NCBI GenBank assembly: GCA_021642125.1
Contig: JAKIXB010000020.1
Span: 62,001-126,000 of the forward strand
DNA length: 64,000 nucleotides
Direction: 5' to 3'
From: Nothophoma quercina
Taxonomy: Eukaryota; Ascomycota; Dothideomycetes; Pleosporales; Didymellaceae
Shown: positions 1-12,347 of the stretch, piece by piece
Layout of the letters: each line of letters starts with the position of its first letter
Position numbering within the stretch: position 1 is the stretch's first letter
Notes under the pieces: generated by a model
Database searches by the model: none
Told to the model about the DNA's origin: nothing
Seen by the model: the letters and a program-made list of their open reading frames with translations, nothing else
Program-made: the position numbers and the translations under genes

Positions 1-351
1 GCAAGTCCACTGTTCTTGCATCTTCATCAAGGATCCAAACTCATCCTTTGTCCACATACCAGATTTGCTAAATCAGAAAATGTGGGTCTTTTGTTAGCAG
101 TTGCCTTATCAAGGAGTTCATCACCAAGAAGATGACGACACCTGGCTTGATTTAATGTATTCATTATTGACATAAAAGAAGCTGTCTAGCTCATGAAGGA
201 TGGCCTGACGTGGTGGACCTTGGATATATATACACTCGTGTTTCGTGCAACTCTCTCCTTGTGAATGGTATCGACCCTTGAAGTAAATTGCCCGTATTGT
301 GTACTCCTGAACGCCGTTGCTGCTGAAAAAGGACGATGTTTGCAACTACCG
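1..351. other. Left edge, no gene seen
   Basis: No supported coding exon. This stretch is the 3' flank of the minus-strand surface-protein gene that ends at 352. Short open frames here have no recognisable composition or splice signals. Confidence 0.5.
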
Positions 352-1735
352 TTACTTGAGCTGCTTCTCCACATCCTCAGGCGGTGTCCTGATAGCGCTC
401 ATCTCCACCGCGTTGCTTGATGGTCTGTACGTCTGGTATTCAGGCTGATGCTCGCTCTTCTCGTTGATGACGGGCATCACCATGGAACTATCTAGCTCGA
501 TAGCCCCCTCATGGTTGTGCGCAAATGGTCCTTGACCCTGTCCTGGCGAATATCCAGGCGGCGAGCTACCCCAGGTCGCGCGGTCGCCATTTCCACCTCC
601 AATGAACGCGGTATCCGGAGCATATGGTGCACCAGTTGCTGCATTGAACCCTGCGCCTGTATCGAGCTCTGCCTTTCCCGGGATTGTTGAGGTCGGGCGG
701 CCAGGGCCAACGGGGTTGCTGTCGATTTCAGAGGTTCCGGGTTGCGAGTGGCGGTAGACTTCTGCTTTTATGCCAGACGAGGCGAGCGCGGCAGGTGCGA
801 TGTCAGGCGAGTCACCACCATCGGGGGTAGTCTTGTAGGGGTGTGCTGCTTGCTGGCGACGCTTGCGCAACATCCACACGAGGATGCCAATCAGGGCGAG
901 ACCGAGAGGGATGCCAACTGCGCAGCCTACAATGAGGCTGATGGGTGTACTGGAGCCAGAGGATGAGCCACCGCCCGAAGCACCGGATGTAGCGGTTGGC
1001 GCGATGACGTTGGTGATGTAGATGGTCTCTGGGCCAGAGCCTCCAGACGCTGATCTGACGCTTGTAGCAACGGAGGTCACGGGTGTGGTGGCAGCCGAAG
1101 AGCGGGCTGAGGTGGCAGCAGACGAAGAAGCCGCAGAAGACGCTGCTGAGGAAGCTTGCGAGGCCGATGTTGGTGAGCTTCCACTTGAACCTGAGGTCGC
1201 AAGGCCGGTAACGGTCGAGATGGTAGGATTCGAGGAGGCCTCATTCGAGCCAATGGTAGCGTATGCGGTGCCATCCTGGAGATTGAAGAATGGTCGTGGC
1301 TCTGGTCGCTCGTTGCAGCAGTCCACGCTCGTTGCGTCGGCGTTGCAGCACCATTGGTTGTTGTGGTTCGAGCATTGTGTGATAGACTCACCACCACCGA
1401 CGGTCATGTTGTATGTGCAGAGGTTGGAGGCGCAACCAGGTGAGTTCCAGTCCTTATCAGTGCAGCTATATCTGCCGTGGAGACCAGTAGGGGGGTAGTA
1501 GCAAAGGCCATTGTCGAGGCACTCCCAATTCTCAGGACAGCAGGCAGAACCTGCTGCTGAAGAGCAGGCCTTCTCTGTGCTGGGAGCTGTGTTGCCATTG
1601 GGGTAGTCTGCAGCCGTCAGTTGTTGCTCACTAGTCTGGCGTAGGCCTTGACTTACAGCACGTCTGCGAGACGATCTGCTGTGCAAGGGCAGCCACGGCG
1701 GCAGCGCGGACCCATGAGAGAGTAGACCAAGCCAT
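352..1735 (-). CDS. Secreted cysteine-rich, Ser/Thr-rich single-pass membrane protein
   Basis: Exons 1735-1657 and 1607-352 join to 444 aa. The 49-nt intron 1608-1656 has donor GTAAGT, a CTGAC branch site and a CAG acceptor. It restores an N-terminus (MAWSTLSWVRAAAVAALAQ) that reads as a signal peptide, which the second exon alone lacks. Next come a roughly 100-residue ectodomain with many Cys, including CC pairs, a Ser/Ala/Thr-rich stalk (about 145-240), one hydrophobic helix (starting SLIVGCAVGIPLG), a basic stop-transfer RKRRQ, and a roughly 150-aa Pro/Gly-rich cytosolic tail. This architecture is common in fungal wall-sensor-like proteins (Mid2/WSC style), but the Cys pattern is not a canonical WSC domain. 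A surface or wall-sensing role is inference; no enzyme motif is visible. Confidence 0.8.
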
Positions 1736-3625
1736 GGTGTGTCGAGGTCGTGGTCATCGACAAGTCAATGTTGGTGTGGGGGGAGTCGTGGTGTGGAGAC
1801 GGTCGGATCCTTTGCGTCTGAAATGCTCGAGCTCGAACAAGGTATGGTGTGGTGAGGTGAGATGAGTGAAAGCGCAAAGGTCCAGGAAAGCCAGCAAAGA
1901 ACAGGGCCACAGGGCAAGACAAAAGGAAACGCGCCCACAGCAACGATGATCGCACCGCAGGGTTCTTTGGGGTCACTCCCGTTTTCCGTGCGCCGTTTGC
2001 TTGTGCGCTTGTCAAGGCTTTCCAGCTCTTTACCTCTTTCACCTCTAACAGCTCACAACCCATGGAATAGCACGGCATAGCGGCCAATGAGCGCGTTGCA
2101 CGAAACCTCGCGTGCACTTCGGATGATTGCGAGAGTTTACTCCCGGCAGTCACAGTGACGCCATTTGGCAAAGCTAAAGGCCACATACGGAGAGACTATG
2201 GGCCTTGGCAGAATACGCGATGCGCGAGGTTACACTTCGCGCAGATCGCATCGTATTGGTGTCCAAGCTCGGGACTTGAAACGGTGCGCTTGATGAGAGG
2301 AATGTGGTTCAAGCAAATAGAAGAGAGGGAGGTACATACAAGGCTTGAGGAGGCTGGCACGACGCAAACAGGTAATCGACCATGGCGCCGAGAGTACAGC
2401 TTCGTGCATCCATGGTCATTCGAATCCTGCGATATCACCTGTGGTATAGCTGTGCAAACCGGCTTCTGCACCTCCCGCCGTAATGCTGTAGTCCATCGAA
2501 CTCTTTATCCAGCGGTCGAATCACCACTCTCTCCATCTACCATCCAATACCGCGGCTCCTGTTCGATACAACCTGTGGCTTCACGTCTTGTGCGCGACCG
2601 AGGTAGGAAGATTGTCCGCTCCGCGCTGATGGATCGCCATCGGCAGACTACCAAAATTGGCCACTCGTATCGTGCAGAGCTTGATAAGGAAGGCTCAGAA
2701 TGCGAATGACGTTGGTGCGCGGTTGTGAGGGAGATGAAAGGTGGAGAATGTCCCTGGGACGGCGTCTGTGGCCGTGCATGCGGCGGCGGACCGGAGAGGG
2801 GAACGCAGCGAGACGGCGCCTTTCCCTGCGTCAGGAGGCGGCGATGGTCAGGACAAGAATAGAATTGTAGCCACGAGGTTGCTCTGCTAAAGACTTGTTC
2901 TTTGTTGATCTGCAGTAGCAGTTGCATCAGCACCATTGTCTACATCACGACTTCCTTTGTGCGCCTTAGAACAGTCGCTGGATAACAGCAAGGCGCGCAA
3001 GGCGGAAGCACCGGAATGCTCAACCTCTGAGACTTTCGAATAACCACGGACCGAATAATGCACGTTCCACCTCGGCGCACATCATCCGAACCACTTTTAC
3101 GGTGGAGCCGGGCCGGACGCTATCAAAACCATCCCAAAGTCCAATCTGCGTACACGAGGGAATAATCCTACGATACGCTACACGGACGCTCCGAAGAACC
3201 GGACAAGCGTTTTGTCTGTTTTGTGAGTAACAACCCCCGGTTTTCTGACTGCCCTGTGGACTGCTGTGGATTCGACTGGATCAACGTGCTGCACAGAAAG
3301 ACCGAGAGATCATCTCCACCGCGGATCTAAGATGAGATCTGAAGATGTTGAACCTCAGTAAGGCCGAGGGAACGCCTCAAAAGGATCTCCTCAGCCCTTC
3401 ATTACTTCGAATTGACAGCAACGGCTTGCCATCAGACCATCATACACACTCTGAGGTATAAGTCCGCAAGATTTCTTTTGACACTACAACACATGGTTTC
3501 AACTTGATGCTAACAGGAAATGCCATCCCGGACCACAGCCTCACAGCTCTGCCCTCAAAGACCAACATTCAATTTTGAACACTACTTCCCCCAACTCCAT
3601 CGTCAACGACGGACCTACTTAGCTT
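1736..3625. other. Intergenic, promoter side of the surface-protein gene
   Basis: About 1.9 kb without a gene I can support. It holds the upstream region of the minus-strand surface-protein gene and the 3' flank of the AAA ATPase gene. Open frames such as 2155-2709 have no recognisable domain and no matching splice signals. Confidence 0.5.
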
Positions 3626-5357
3626 TTAACAAGCACGCCTCGCCTTCGCGATGGCCTGCCTCCTCCTCATCGCCAGTCCGTTAGCATTGTCAACTTTGAC
3701 CTTTGCGCTGGCCGGTCCATCATCCTTCTCATTGTCCATATCCGCATGCAACACCCTGATCTGATACTGGACTACCTTCAGCAGTAGGTTGTCCTTGAGA
3801 CTATCCGGTATATCGACTGTGGGTATCACCATCTTGTTCTTCTTATACTTTTCTTTGGCCTCCCTCGCCTCATCCTGCTTCGCCTCTTGATCATCCTTCG
3901 GTAGAGGCTTGCCGCAATCCTTGCACTTAGTCTTGCAAGTGCACACCTCCTCCTTGCCCTCGTCTTTCCTCTCGTTCTCCGGCGTCGACGTCTCAGAAGG
4001 CGGCTTACTCGCCGCCTCTTCTTTCTCCACAATCTCAAAGTCATCTCCCTTGAAGCCCCTTACCAGGCTCAACAATGCCATGACAAACAGCTCCTTGAGA
4101 TATGCGAAACTAAAGCCATCGCTCAACTTCGCAATTACGCTACACAACTCCTCCGGAAACTCAACCGTCTCGTTCTGCTGCAGCAACTTCTTGCGCCAGT
4201 ATTCAGTGTAAAGGCGCCGTTCCTCCTCGCCGGGGATCTTGAAATGATACTTCCTATCAAACCGACTCGGGCGCTTGCTAATCGCCGGATCGAGCTTGTC
4301 AAGATGGTTCGTCGAACCGATCATCAGGATGCCGTCATTGGACTCCAGGCCATCGACTTCGTTAAGGAAGTAAGAGCGGATATCGTCGTTAACGAGGCTG
4401 TCCAGGTCCTCGAAAATGAGCAGACAGGGTGCCATGCTGCGCGCTTGCGTGAAGATCTGCCGGATTGCGTATTGCTCTGTCTGGCAGGTTGTTTCGAAAG
4501 ACTTGACGTAGAGCGAGGGAATGGGGTCGTCGCGGCTGTATAAGCTTGCCATTAGTGCTTTGATGGAGACAGTTTTGCCGTTACCGGGGACGCCATGGAG
4601 GATGACGCCGCGCTTCCAGGGTACGGCGAATTGGGTGTAGAGTTCCTGGTTGTCGAAGAAGCCTTGCACGTCGTCGATGAGGTTTTGCTTCATGGCGGGC
4701 GAGAGAATCACGTCCTTCCACGAGGCGCCAGATACAGACTTCCAGAGCTCCTTCGATTTGTCCCAATATCCATTGTCGAAGACGAAGATCTCGTTGTGCA
4801 GCTGCGAGGTCCATTTACCGGCTGCGAGGGTAAGGGCGTCGGTCTCCTGGCAGTGGCCATCGATGATTAGGGACTCGGACCGGGGATGCAGGATAAAAAA
4901 GAGCTTTGTGGGCGACTGGAGCATCTCTTGCCACATTATGTAGTAGACGATGAATTCATGATCTTCCCAGATGTACTGGAACCTGGCAAGCGTTAGCGTT
5001 GCTGAAGTATGTGGGATGGGTGAGTTACCTTGCAAAGCGAAAGTCATCCGTCAAGTTGCCAGGATGCATCTTCTTCTCGATGCCTTCTCCAACAGCATGC
5101 CAGTTCCGGGTAGCGCTGAAGTGCTCGTCGTCGGAGTCAAGAGTCAACTCTGCTTTGCCAGCACCAGCAAACTCGAACAGTGAGATCTTCTTTGCTTCGA
5201 CTTCGGAGACATGGTAGTCCTCGTAGGCATTGCGGAGCAGAGTCAAGGTAGTGGTCTTGGTGTCGACTCGTTTGGCATCGCAGTGACCTTTGAAGTTGCT
5301 GAAGAGGGAGGCACTGTGCTCCTGAGTGGCAGCAAGAGTGGATTTGGCAGCGTGCAT
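3626..5357 (-). CDS. AAA+ ATPase of the fungal central-domain family
   Basis: Exons 5357-5029 and 4982-3626 (46-nt intron 4983-5028, GTAACT...CAG) give 561 aa. A single AAA module is clear. Walker A is GVPGNGKT near residue 240, with Val where Pro is usual. Walker B is LLIFEDLDSL, sensor 1 is IGSTNHLDKLDP, and the arginine-finger region is RPSRFDR. The roughly 200-residue N-terminal part is of the type found in fungal proteins loosely annotated as BCS1-like or proteasome-activating nucleotidase. The C-terminal tail has a small CTCKTKCKDCG cysteine cluster and a Lys/Glu-rich segment. The substrate is unknown. The start is uncertain: 5357 is the first in-frame ATG, but a pyrimidine-rich tract ending in AAG just upstream may be an acceptor for an extra 5' exon (a candidate donor GTATAG lies near 5495). 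Confidence 0.8.
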
Positions 5358-6948
5358 TCTGAAGACAGCGATGGTATCTTGGGAAAGGGGGCAAAGGTTA
5401 TAGTACAAGGAATGCAAGGGGATACTCTAGTGAAGAAGAGATTGGTTCTTGTACAAGGAAAAGTCAAACTCAATTTCAAGACTTCTATACCTGACTTGCC
5501 CACTCCGGCGATCCATCGCCATCCATTATCGCTAGACAGCACACCGCATTAGGCCCCATAAGCTCGCATGCTGGCTGCATATAGGATCAGCAAGCTGGGG
5601 GACGGACAGGAACTACACATGCGTGTCGTTGCAAGTGAAGGGTTCAAGTCATAGATGGAAAGGCCTGATAGGTCCTGTTGAAGGTCACCTAAGGTCATCT
5701 TGGGTGCATGCAGTAAACAGTACCACGCTAGATGCGCGTTCTTGTAGAATGGCAGAAGCAGGGTAATTCTCAGCTTCAATCGAATCGAGTTCCATAGTCT
5801 TGCATATGAATGAAATGCTACTGCGGCTGACACAGCCAGTAAGATCGTTCCTGCAGTGACTAGATAGGTAACTTGCAACATCCCAACTAAGAGCGGAAGG
5901 AAACTCGTGCATTAGTGCGAGCCTCTGATTTGACGGGTATGCGGCCTGCCAGGGCAGGGCGAAACCCGCAGTATGCGAAGACTCCTGCCGGGGAAAGCTA
6001 TGCAACGAAATCGCAAGATAGCGGACCATAGCGTGACCGGCATGGTGAGGGGTTCAGTTTGTTGGGCCATTTCAGGTGACAGCTGACCGGTTTAGGCAGC
6101 AATCTCGGACGCGCGTTGTGAAGGAAGCGTTGCGTGGAGGCAAAGCCACCTCGATGTGCCACCAGCAGGCTGCAGCCGTCTGACCGCATCTGCATAAATC
6201 GTGACATGCTTTCCTCGGTTTGCAATCCCATCTACATCGATGCCACTGCCAACGATAAGCTGCATGATCGATGGTGCCACACGAGTTAAGATAGCCGAAA
6301 TGGGGCTTTGATTGCGAGAAACGTGACTTCGACTCCACACTTGGAGTCTCGATTTGGCGGGCGAACAGGGCGCAGGAATAAGCTGTCCGGTCAGTGAAGT
6401 GCATATTCTCGGTATAGACTGTAGCGTTCTGAATACGTAGAATAAATTCTTCACTCATCAGAGTCTTACTGCAATTGACCAATGAGATTATGAATATGCT
6501 GACCGGAAGGCTGATGCACCTGCTTAGATGCGAACGCCTGCAGCGGTAGACGCATGTCCAACGTACATATAGAGCGGGGCAGATACACGCCTCATCAACA
6601 ACAAATACGGAGTCGATACTTGAAACTTCAGGAAGGGCGGCAGGTGCATGCTCCGAGATCGACGTCTATCGCGTTGGGGTTGGATGGAACCGAGGAATCT
6701 ATCAGCCTCGTCAATGTGGATGCGACAATACATGTATGATAAAGATGATTGGGTATCTTGATTACTTCATTGGATATCTCGATAACTTGTATGCTGCCCT
6801 CGCATTCCAGCAGAGGAAGTGCAGCCTGTGCAAGTGCCCTAGCCAAATTTCCAGGCACGGCAGTGAAGCTTCGATAGCTAACGCCCTTTCCGGCAGTCGC
6901 CAATCATGATGGTCGAATCGTAAATAGTCGAATCGTGAGTCAAATCGC
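5358..6948. other. Intergenic, nothing assigned
   Basis: About 1.6 kb between the AAA ATPase start and the stop of the SBDS gene. Apart from a possible 5' exon of the ATPase near 5500, I see no coding region with supportable splice sites or motifs. Confidence 0.45.
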
Positions 6949-7430
6949 TTAGTGAGCCTGCATGGCGCCCTTGGAGTCGTTGGTGTCACCCTGGCGCTCA
7001 GAGTTCTGGAGTAATGTTAGTCCCTGCTCAATGCTTGAGGATGGGAGACAGCGATGGATAGGCATGTCTGATCGCATGATCTCATGACGTACCTGTGTTG
7101 ACTGAACGTCGCCCTTCTGCAGGATCTGCTTAATGACCTCGTCCTCGTTTGAGGTACCGAACTCGTTCTCGAGTGTGCCCTTGCTGGCTGTGTTCAGGAT
7201 ACCCTGGGTGCCGTGGCTATGCTCGTTAGTACCGTTCCTCCAGCTCAGAATGTTACTGATTCTTACTTATCGGTAACAAGGATCTTGAAGCCGCTGACGA
7301 CTTGTGCGAGAGGGATGCTGGAGTCCTTCTTCCACTCCTGAACAGCCTCAGAGCTGTCAACGAAGACGATGAAGTCCTCAGCCTTGCCCTTGTAGTGGAC
7401 CTTGGTCTGAATAGCGTCGCCGCGAGCCAT
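6949..7430 (-). CDS. RTC3: Small SBDS-domain protein, Rtc3 type
   Basis: Three exons, 7430-7267, 7216-7093 and 7005-6949, encode 114 aa. Intron 1 (7217-7266) has GTAAGA and a perfect TACTAAC branch site. Intron 2 (7006-7092) has GTACGT and ACTAAC. The N-terminus MARGDAIQTKVHYKGKAEDF and the following helix-strand pattern (IVFVDSSEAVQEWKKDSS, then a VVSGFKILVTDN strand, then HGTQGILNTASKGTLENEFG) fit the free-standing SBDS/FYSH domain of yeast Rtc3/YHR087W. The yeast protein is stress-induced and implicated in RNA-related processes. The C-terminal tail is short and polar. No gene-length open frame covers it, so it is easy to miss in automated annotation. Confidence 0.85.
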
Positions 7431-7525
7431 GATGTATGTATGTGTGGATTGAGATTTGGAATAAGTATTTGAATGTTACTGAGAGTCGTAGAGAGTCGTG
7501 AAAGCTGAGTGAATCGTAATGATGG

Positions 7526-7553
7526 AGGGGTTACGGCTGAGCTGTTGGAGGGG
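7526..7553 (-). promoter_or_regulatory. Two STRE-like motifs upstream of the Rtc3-type gene
   Basis: AGGGG at 7526-7530 and again at 7549-7553 reads CCCCT on the gene's strand, both inside the same GGAGGGGT context, about 95-125 bp upstream of the start codon. CCCCT is the core bound by Msn2/4-type zinc-finger regulators, and yeast RTC3 is stress-induced. Function here is inferred. Confidence 0.4.
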
Positions 7554-8241
7554 TATTTAGAGCTCAAGAGCTCGGGCCTGGTGACCTACGTCATGCCAAG
7601 CACGTGCCTTACTTTTGCAAGCAACTCCGTTCTCTCACCTTCTTTTGCAGGATTGCGTGAGGCTTGAGGCTCTGGCTAGATCGTCAAGTTGCCTAATTGA
7701 TGGGCGGTGAGTGGCTAAGGACGTAACATTCGGTTTCAGAGCCGCAACGCGACCAAGTCACGATGTAGCTACTCACAAGCATCGAGCTCTTTGCTCAGTA
7801 CAATCTATTGTAGGGAGTGCAGCAATCGCTTTGACTACTTCATCATGCAATCAATCTGCCGGTATAATCATGAATTAATTGCTGTCGTACGAATCCATGT
7901 CTCGCGTTGATGGGTCGTGCTCGCGATGCGGTGACGTCATTTCATTCAAACTCAAACGTAGCATGCGGGTGTGCCTTGCAGACAGTCGTGTGATCTGCTT
8001 GATGTCGTTCTGCCAGTTCAGACCCATTACTCGTTTTTTAAGTGCCGCTGTCCCGATAGCATGCTTCCCTGTACCTTCTGCGAGTCGCAAGAATAGCGTA
8101 CAGTCGTGACCTCGTAACAACCTTCGTTACTCCAAACTTTTCTTTTTTGCAATAGTCCAAACACGCACCAACACGACTGATACCCAACAGGCTATATAAA
8201 TATGTTCGCGTCCGATCCAAACATGACGAAGGCTTTCAACC
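7554..8241. other. Intergenic, nothing assigned
   Basis: Promoter side of the Rtc3-type gene and 3' flank of the RhoGEF gene. Short frames (for example 7875-8220) lack any recognisable feature. Confidence 0.5.
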
Positions 8242-11200
8242 TCATACCCAAAACTTGAAAATTCGGCTCTTGCTCTTCAGGAACTTCTTCGATGGTGTTG
8301 CACTCGAGAATCCTTGCGTTGAGCTACCACTTTCCCGATCATTCCTTCTCTTCGTCTTCTCGTTCTCGTTGCACTTTTGGATATCAACGGCAGGCTCAGG
8401 CCCTCGCAAGACGGTTGCATTGGAACTGTGGGAAGCAGACCTCACCGTTACACGGACGCTGGACTCACTGCGCGGAAGACTGATGATATGCGAAGAGAGC
8501 CGTCGCGTGCGCTTCGGTCTGGCTGGTGTAGGCTTCTCCGTGGAGCGCTCAGAGCCACCGGCTCGATTGGCCAGACGCCGACGCCGACTGGCCGGTCGCG
8601 TATCCTGGAGTTCGAAGTCGGTAGGTAGAAACGCTGCTGGTGCGTTATGGAAATCCACAACTGCAGGTGCTGGTCGACGATCGGACGCTGTAGCTGCACG
8701 TAAGTTTCCATGGGACACTCCGTGTGTCCGACTACCGTAGGAGTCCTCTGAGCGAGTGTTGCTCATGCTAGAAAAGCTCGGGGAGCGACGCGAGAAGTTA
8801 CTGGTGATACTTGCCATGCTGAGCTTCCTCATCACTGAGTTCGCTGAGGCACGGATCTGATTCTCAACTCTGCGATTTGATATACCCGGGAAAGGTAGAA
8901 TGTCCTTCGTCCAAACTTCTTCCAGTGCAGTTTCAAGACGTATGCGCTCTGCTCTTCTGGGAGCCAAAGTGAGGATGTGGTTGGATGAGAGATGAGACTG
9001 CGAGCGCGTCACTGCCCCTGGCGAAAATGTGGGAGTAGTATCTAGCGGCTTCTGCGCCTGTGTGTTTTTGATAATGACTTGCGTTAGGTTCGTTTTCGCG
9101 CCCAGTGTGGCCGCTCGATGGACGGACATGCGCCGCACAAGACTGTCGGCGTGACCGAACACTGGTCCAAGAGACTTGATGTCCAAGCTCAAGGATGAGA
9201 ACATCTCTTGCATTGTGGATTGCCCCTCGACGAAGTCGTGAGTCTCGCAGACAGTGCGCTCGCGTAGCTGCGCCTTCCACACCTCCTCTTCCTGAGAAGA
9301 GCAGGCACTGAGGATGACTTCATGTAGCCTATGGTTGTGCTCGAACACATATTTCCACGTATGGGAGGCTGTGTGACACTGGACCCCTGTTGATGTTAGC
9401 TTAAGCAGTCTGCACGTTCATCAGAGGGACACACCCCGGCCGTTGTCCGGCTCCTCGATACTGCCGTTCGCCAGGCTAATGCAGGCAACAGCTGTATACG
9501 GTGTGTGGAAGCGACTTGTTGTTGCAAGTACAAGGCAAGATTTGTATAGAATACAAATCATGTACTGTCCTTTGACACGGTCCGGCGTTTGGTAGGCTAC
9601 GTGGAGGACACCACATAAGAGAACGTGTCCAAGGAGGCGAAATACAAGGGCGCGAGGAATTGTCTGTAAGTTGTCAGCGTGAATTAGCAGTTGGCGAAAT
9701 TGTGATCTACCTGTTCCTGGAAGACTAGTTTGTCTTGCAGCTGCCAGGTTATCTCAATGAGTCGGCGTGTTCTAGGGTCGTCCTTCGCCTTGTTGACCTC
9801 TCGGATGGTCTCTTGCAGTCGATATAAAGCCTTTTCCAATTCTGCGTGTGCTTCTGGGTCATCACATACAGGTGTCTGGCGACACAAATCGTCGAACAGC
9901 AACGGATACTTGCAAACCCTCTGAATAGGCTGTAACCACCATTGTTAGTCAGTAACAGGCAGTGCGACGGGTACTCTGACCTTGATCAATAAATCTAGAA
10001 AGCTCAGTGCTTTCTTGCTGCCAGACTCGCGGTTGTTCTCAGATGCAATGACCTTCTGCAGAGCTTCGACACCTCGTTCGTACTCCTGCCACCCATGCAA
10101 GCCTTTGCACATGGTAGTGAGATCTGAAGACATTGTCGTCCAATGCGCACCGTACTCTTCGTAAGTAAAGAAACGTTTCATCTGTTTTCAGTCAGCCGTA
10201 ATAAGTCATCGATGACCATGAGGACTGACATGTCGGTTGAATATCTGTGCGATATTGCCTACTGTTTTGGTGTCGGCGATCAGTCCTTGAGGCCTCCTGT
10301 CTGGTGATCGACCAATTTCAAGGGAATGCCTCAACCTTCGAGTTGCTCTGTGTTCAACTAAGCGACCTGGTATAATGTCTGCGCTATGAAAACGGATATG
10401 TGTGGCTTTCGTAATCGGATAGGTCTCATGTTGTGCGCTCTTCGTGAAGTCGGCCTGAGGCACAGTCTGCTGCAATTCTGCGAGGAGATCTTCGTGTAGT
10501 TGCAAGATCTGGGCTATGTTGTGCTGTATGGATGACTTGGTCTGGCCAGGCAAGGCAGGAATGGCAGTAAGAATCATGAAGTAGTCCTGCAATTACATCA
10601 GTCAAGCGCATAGAGCTTGTAAGATATGGACCGACATTGATGAGAACCTTGAGGTCGGCGATGTAGCTTTCCTCCGATGCAATCAGCTCTTCAACAACCT
10701 TGCGACGCTGCAGCGACCGCAGCCATGCACTTTCGTCAATGACTGGTCCCAGGCCACCGCGATAGCTCTCAATGGACCGACGTGCATCGGTGATGCTGCT
10801 CCTATTACCAATCCGGGCTTTGTATGGTGCTCTTTCTGATGTCGGTGCAATGCTTGTGCTTGCAACGGTAATTGAGGTAGTTTTGACTGTAGTGACAAAG
10901 CCCATGGAAGATGTTATCGACTCTGATGTTCTTCTCTGCGGGTCGGTCGTGCTGGAGAAAGGCAATCGGAACGATAGGACTTCGTCCGTGCCGTCGAAGG
11001 ACAAATCTGTCTTCTTGTGTCGTTGAAGATGGCGCCGACGTAAGGTACTCATCCACCGGCGAAAGGGTTGAGGCTCCGTTGGAAGATTCGCCGCAGAGGT
11101 TTCTTGTACGTCACGTTGGTCGCTGCCGCTGTTGTCTGAGAACCGACTTTCCGGCAGAGGCACATGGATGGCTTCATGCAGGTTGAACAGCTCGGATTCT

Positions 11201-11661
11201 TCGATGTGGCTGTTGTCAACATCCAGATCGTCTGCTGGGCTGTCACTGCTGCTGGAAGACTCCGCCACATGCTGTAGTTCCTTTGCCTTCCTTGAGAAAG
11301 GGTTGGAAGGGGCTGCGGTGCGTGACAGTGACGGCGGTGCTCGACTGACTCCGCAGTTCCGCTTTCGTGGGCCGGTGCTATCAGTGTGTTTGACATTAAA
11401 GTCGTGGACTGGCTTCTCAGGCACGAGATTCAGCAAGGACTGCGACGTGAGTGGCGGTGTGTTCTCGTTTCCGAGGCTCCAGATGTTGGACCTGTTCGAA
11501 CCCAGTGTGTATAGAGAGCACGCAGAAGTCGTACGAGCGGTGATGTCGCCGAGAGGTTTCAGAAACGGCTCTTTCAATGGAGAGCATGACTGCAAGTTAG
11601 GATTGTCGCTGAAGGACCGCTTGAGTGGGCTGTGAGGTCGCAGTGACAGCACGTAAGCCAT
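8242..11661 (-). CDS. Rho-family guanine nucleotide exchange factor (DH-PH)
   Basis: Six exons (11661-10636, 10586-10230, 10181-9981, 9929-9711, 9663-9435, 9386-8242) encode 1058 aa. A low-complexity Ser-rich N-terminus of about 315 residues precedes the DH domain (about 318-575). That domain starts at RRKVVEELIASEESYIADLK and carries the conserved KPIQRVCKYPLLF helix at 529-541, which forms only after splicing exons 3 and 4. A PH-like region follows (about 600-720) with the typical C-terminal helix EEEVWKAQL. The roughly 330-residue tail is Arg/Ser-rich. It should activate a Rho/Cdc42-type GTPase at the membrane or cortex; the target GTPase cannot be told. Three of five introns start GTC (GTCGGT, GTCAGT, GTCAGA), yet the DH sequence demands them. 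The promoter is divergent from NAS2 (686 bp). Confidence 0.9.
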
Positions 11662-12347
11662 ATTGATTTCGAGGGTGCACGAAGCACTTGTTACAGGGCG
11701 AGTGTGGGAGTGTGGATTGGCATGTGAGATGAATAGAGCTGCAGCACTGCAACGGCTGAAGGAGAGACAAGGCTGCTACGGAGAATCGGAGGAAACAAGA
11801 AGAGCAGTACAGTATGTCATTGCTGGGACAGAAAGCACTGAGCATAGCACGGGAAAGCGCATATAGACATGCGAGAAGTAAAGTTCAGCCATGCGCAAAG
11901 CTTGACATGCAGAAGGCTCGCTTCAGTATTACACAAGTGCAAAGGGACCGGTGCCATGGTTGAAGCTGCTGGAGTCCATGGGACGCGCGTGGAGCCGCAT
12001 GGCAGCGAAGTGTGGAAGGAGCAAGTCACCATGACGAGGAAGTAGCCAACGAAAGCAGCTCCAACGGTGGCGAGATGATGACAGAGCTGTTAGATCTACA
12101 GTGATGAACCAGCTATTCTCAAGGGCGGAAAATTGGTTGAGTTGTCGTGCATCGCCCAAAGTCTGATTTTGATCATAGCGACGATAATGCAGGTCAGTGG
12201 GCGCGAGTGCAAGGCGGCGGCGGACAGGGAAACGGTGCTGGCAGCTTGACGCGAACGAACCCCGCGTTTGCCTCTGAGCGCGTCTACAAGCTCCCCGCCC
12301 CACGCCTGCGGTAGCTTGCACTTTCGAACCGGTACACACACGAAAGC

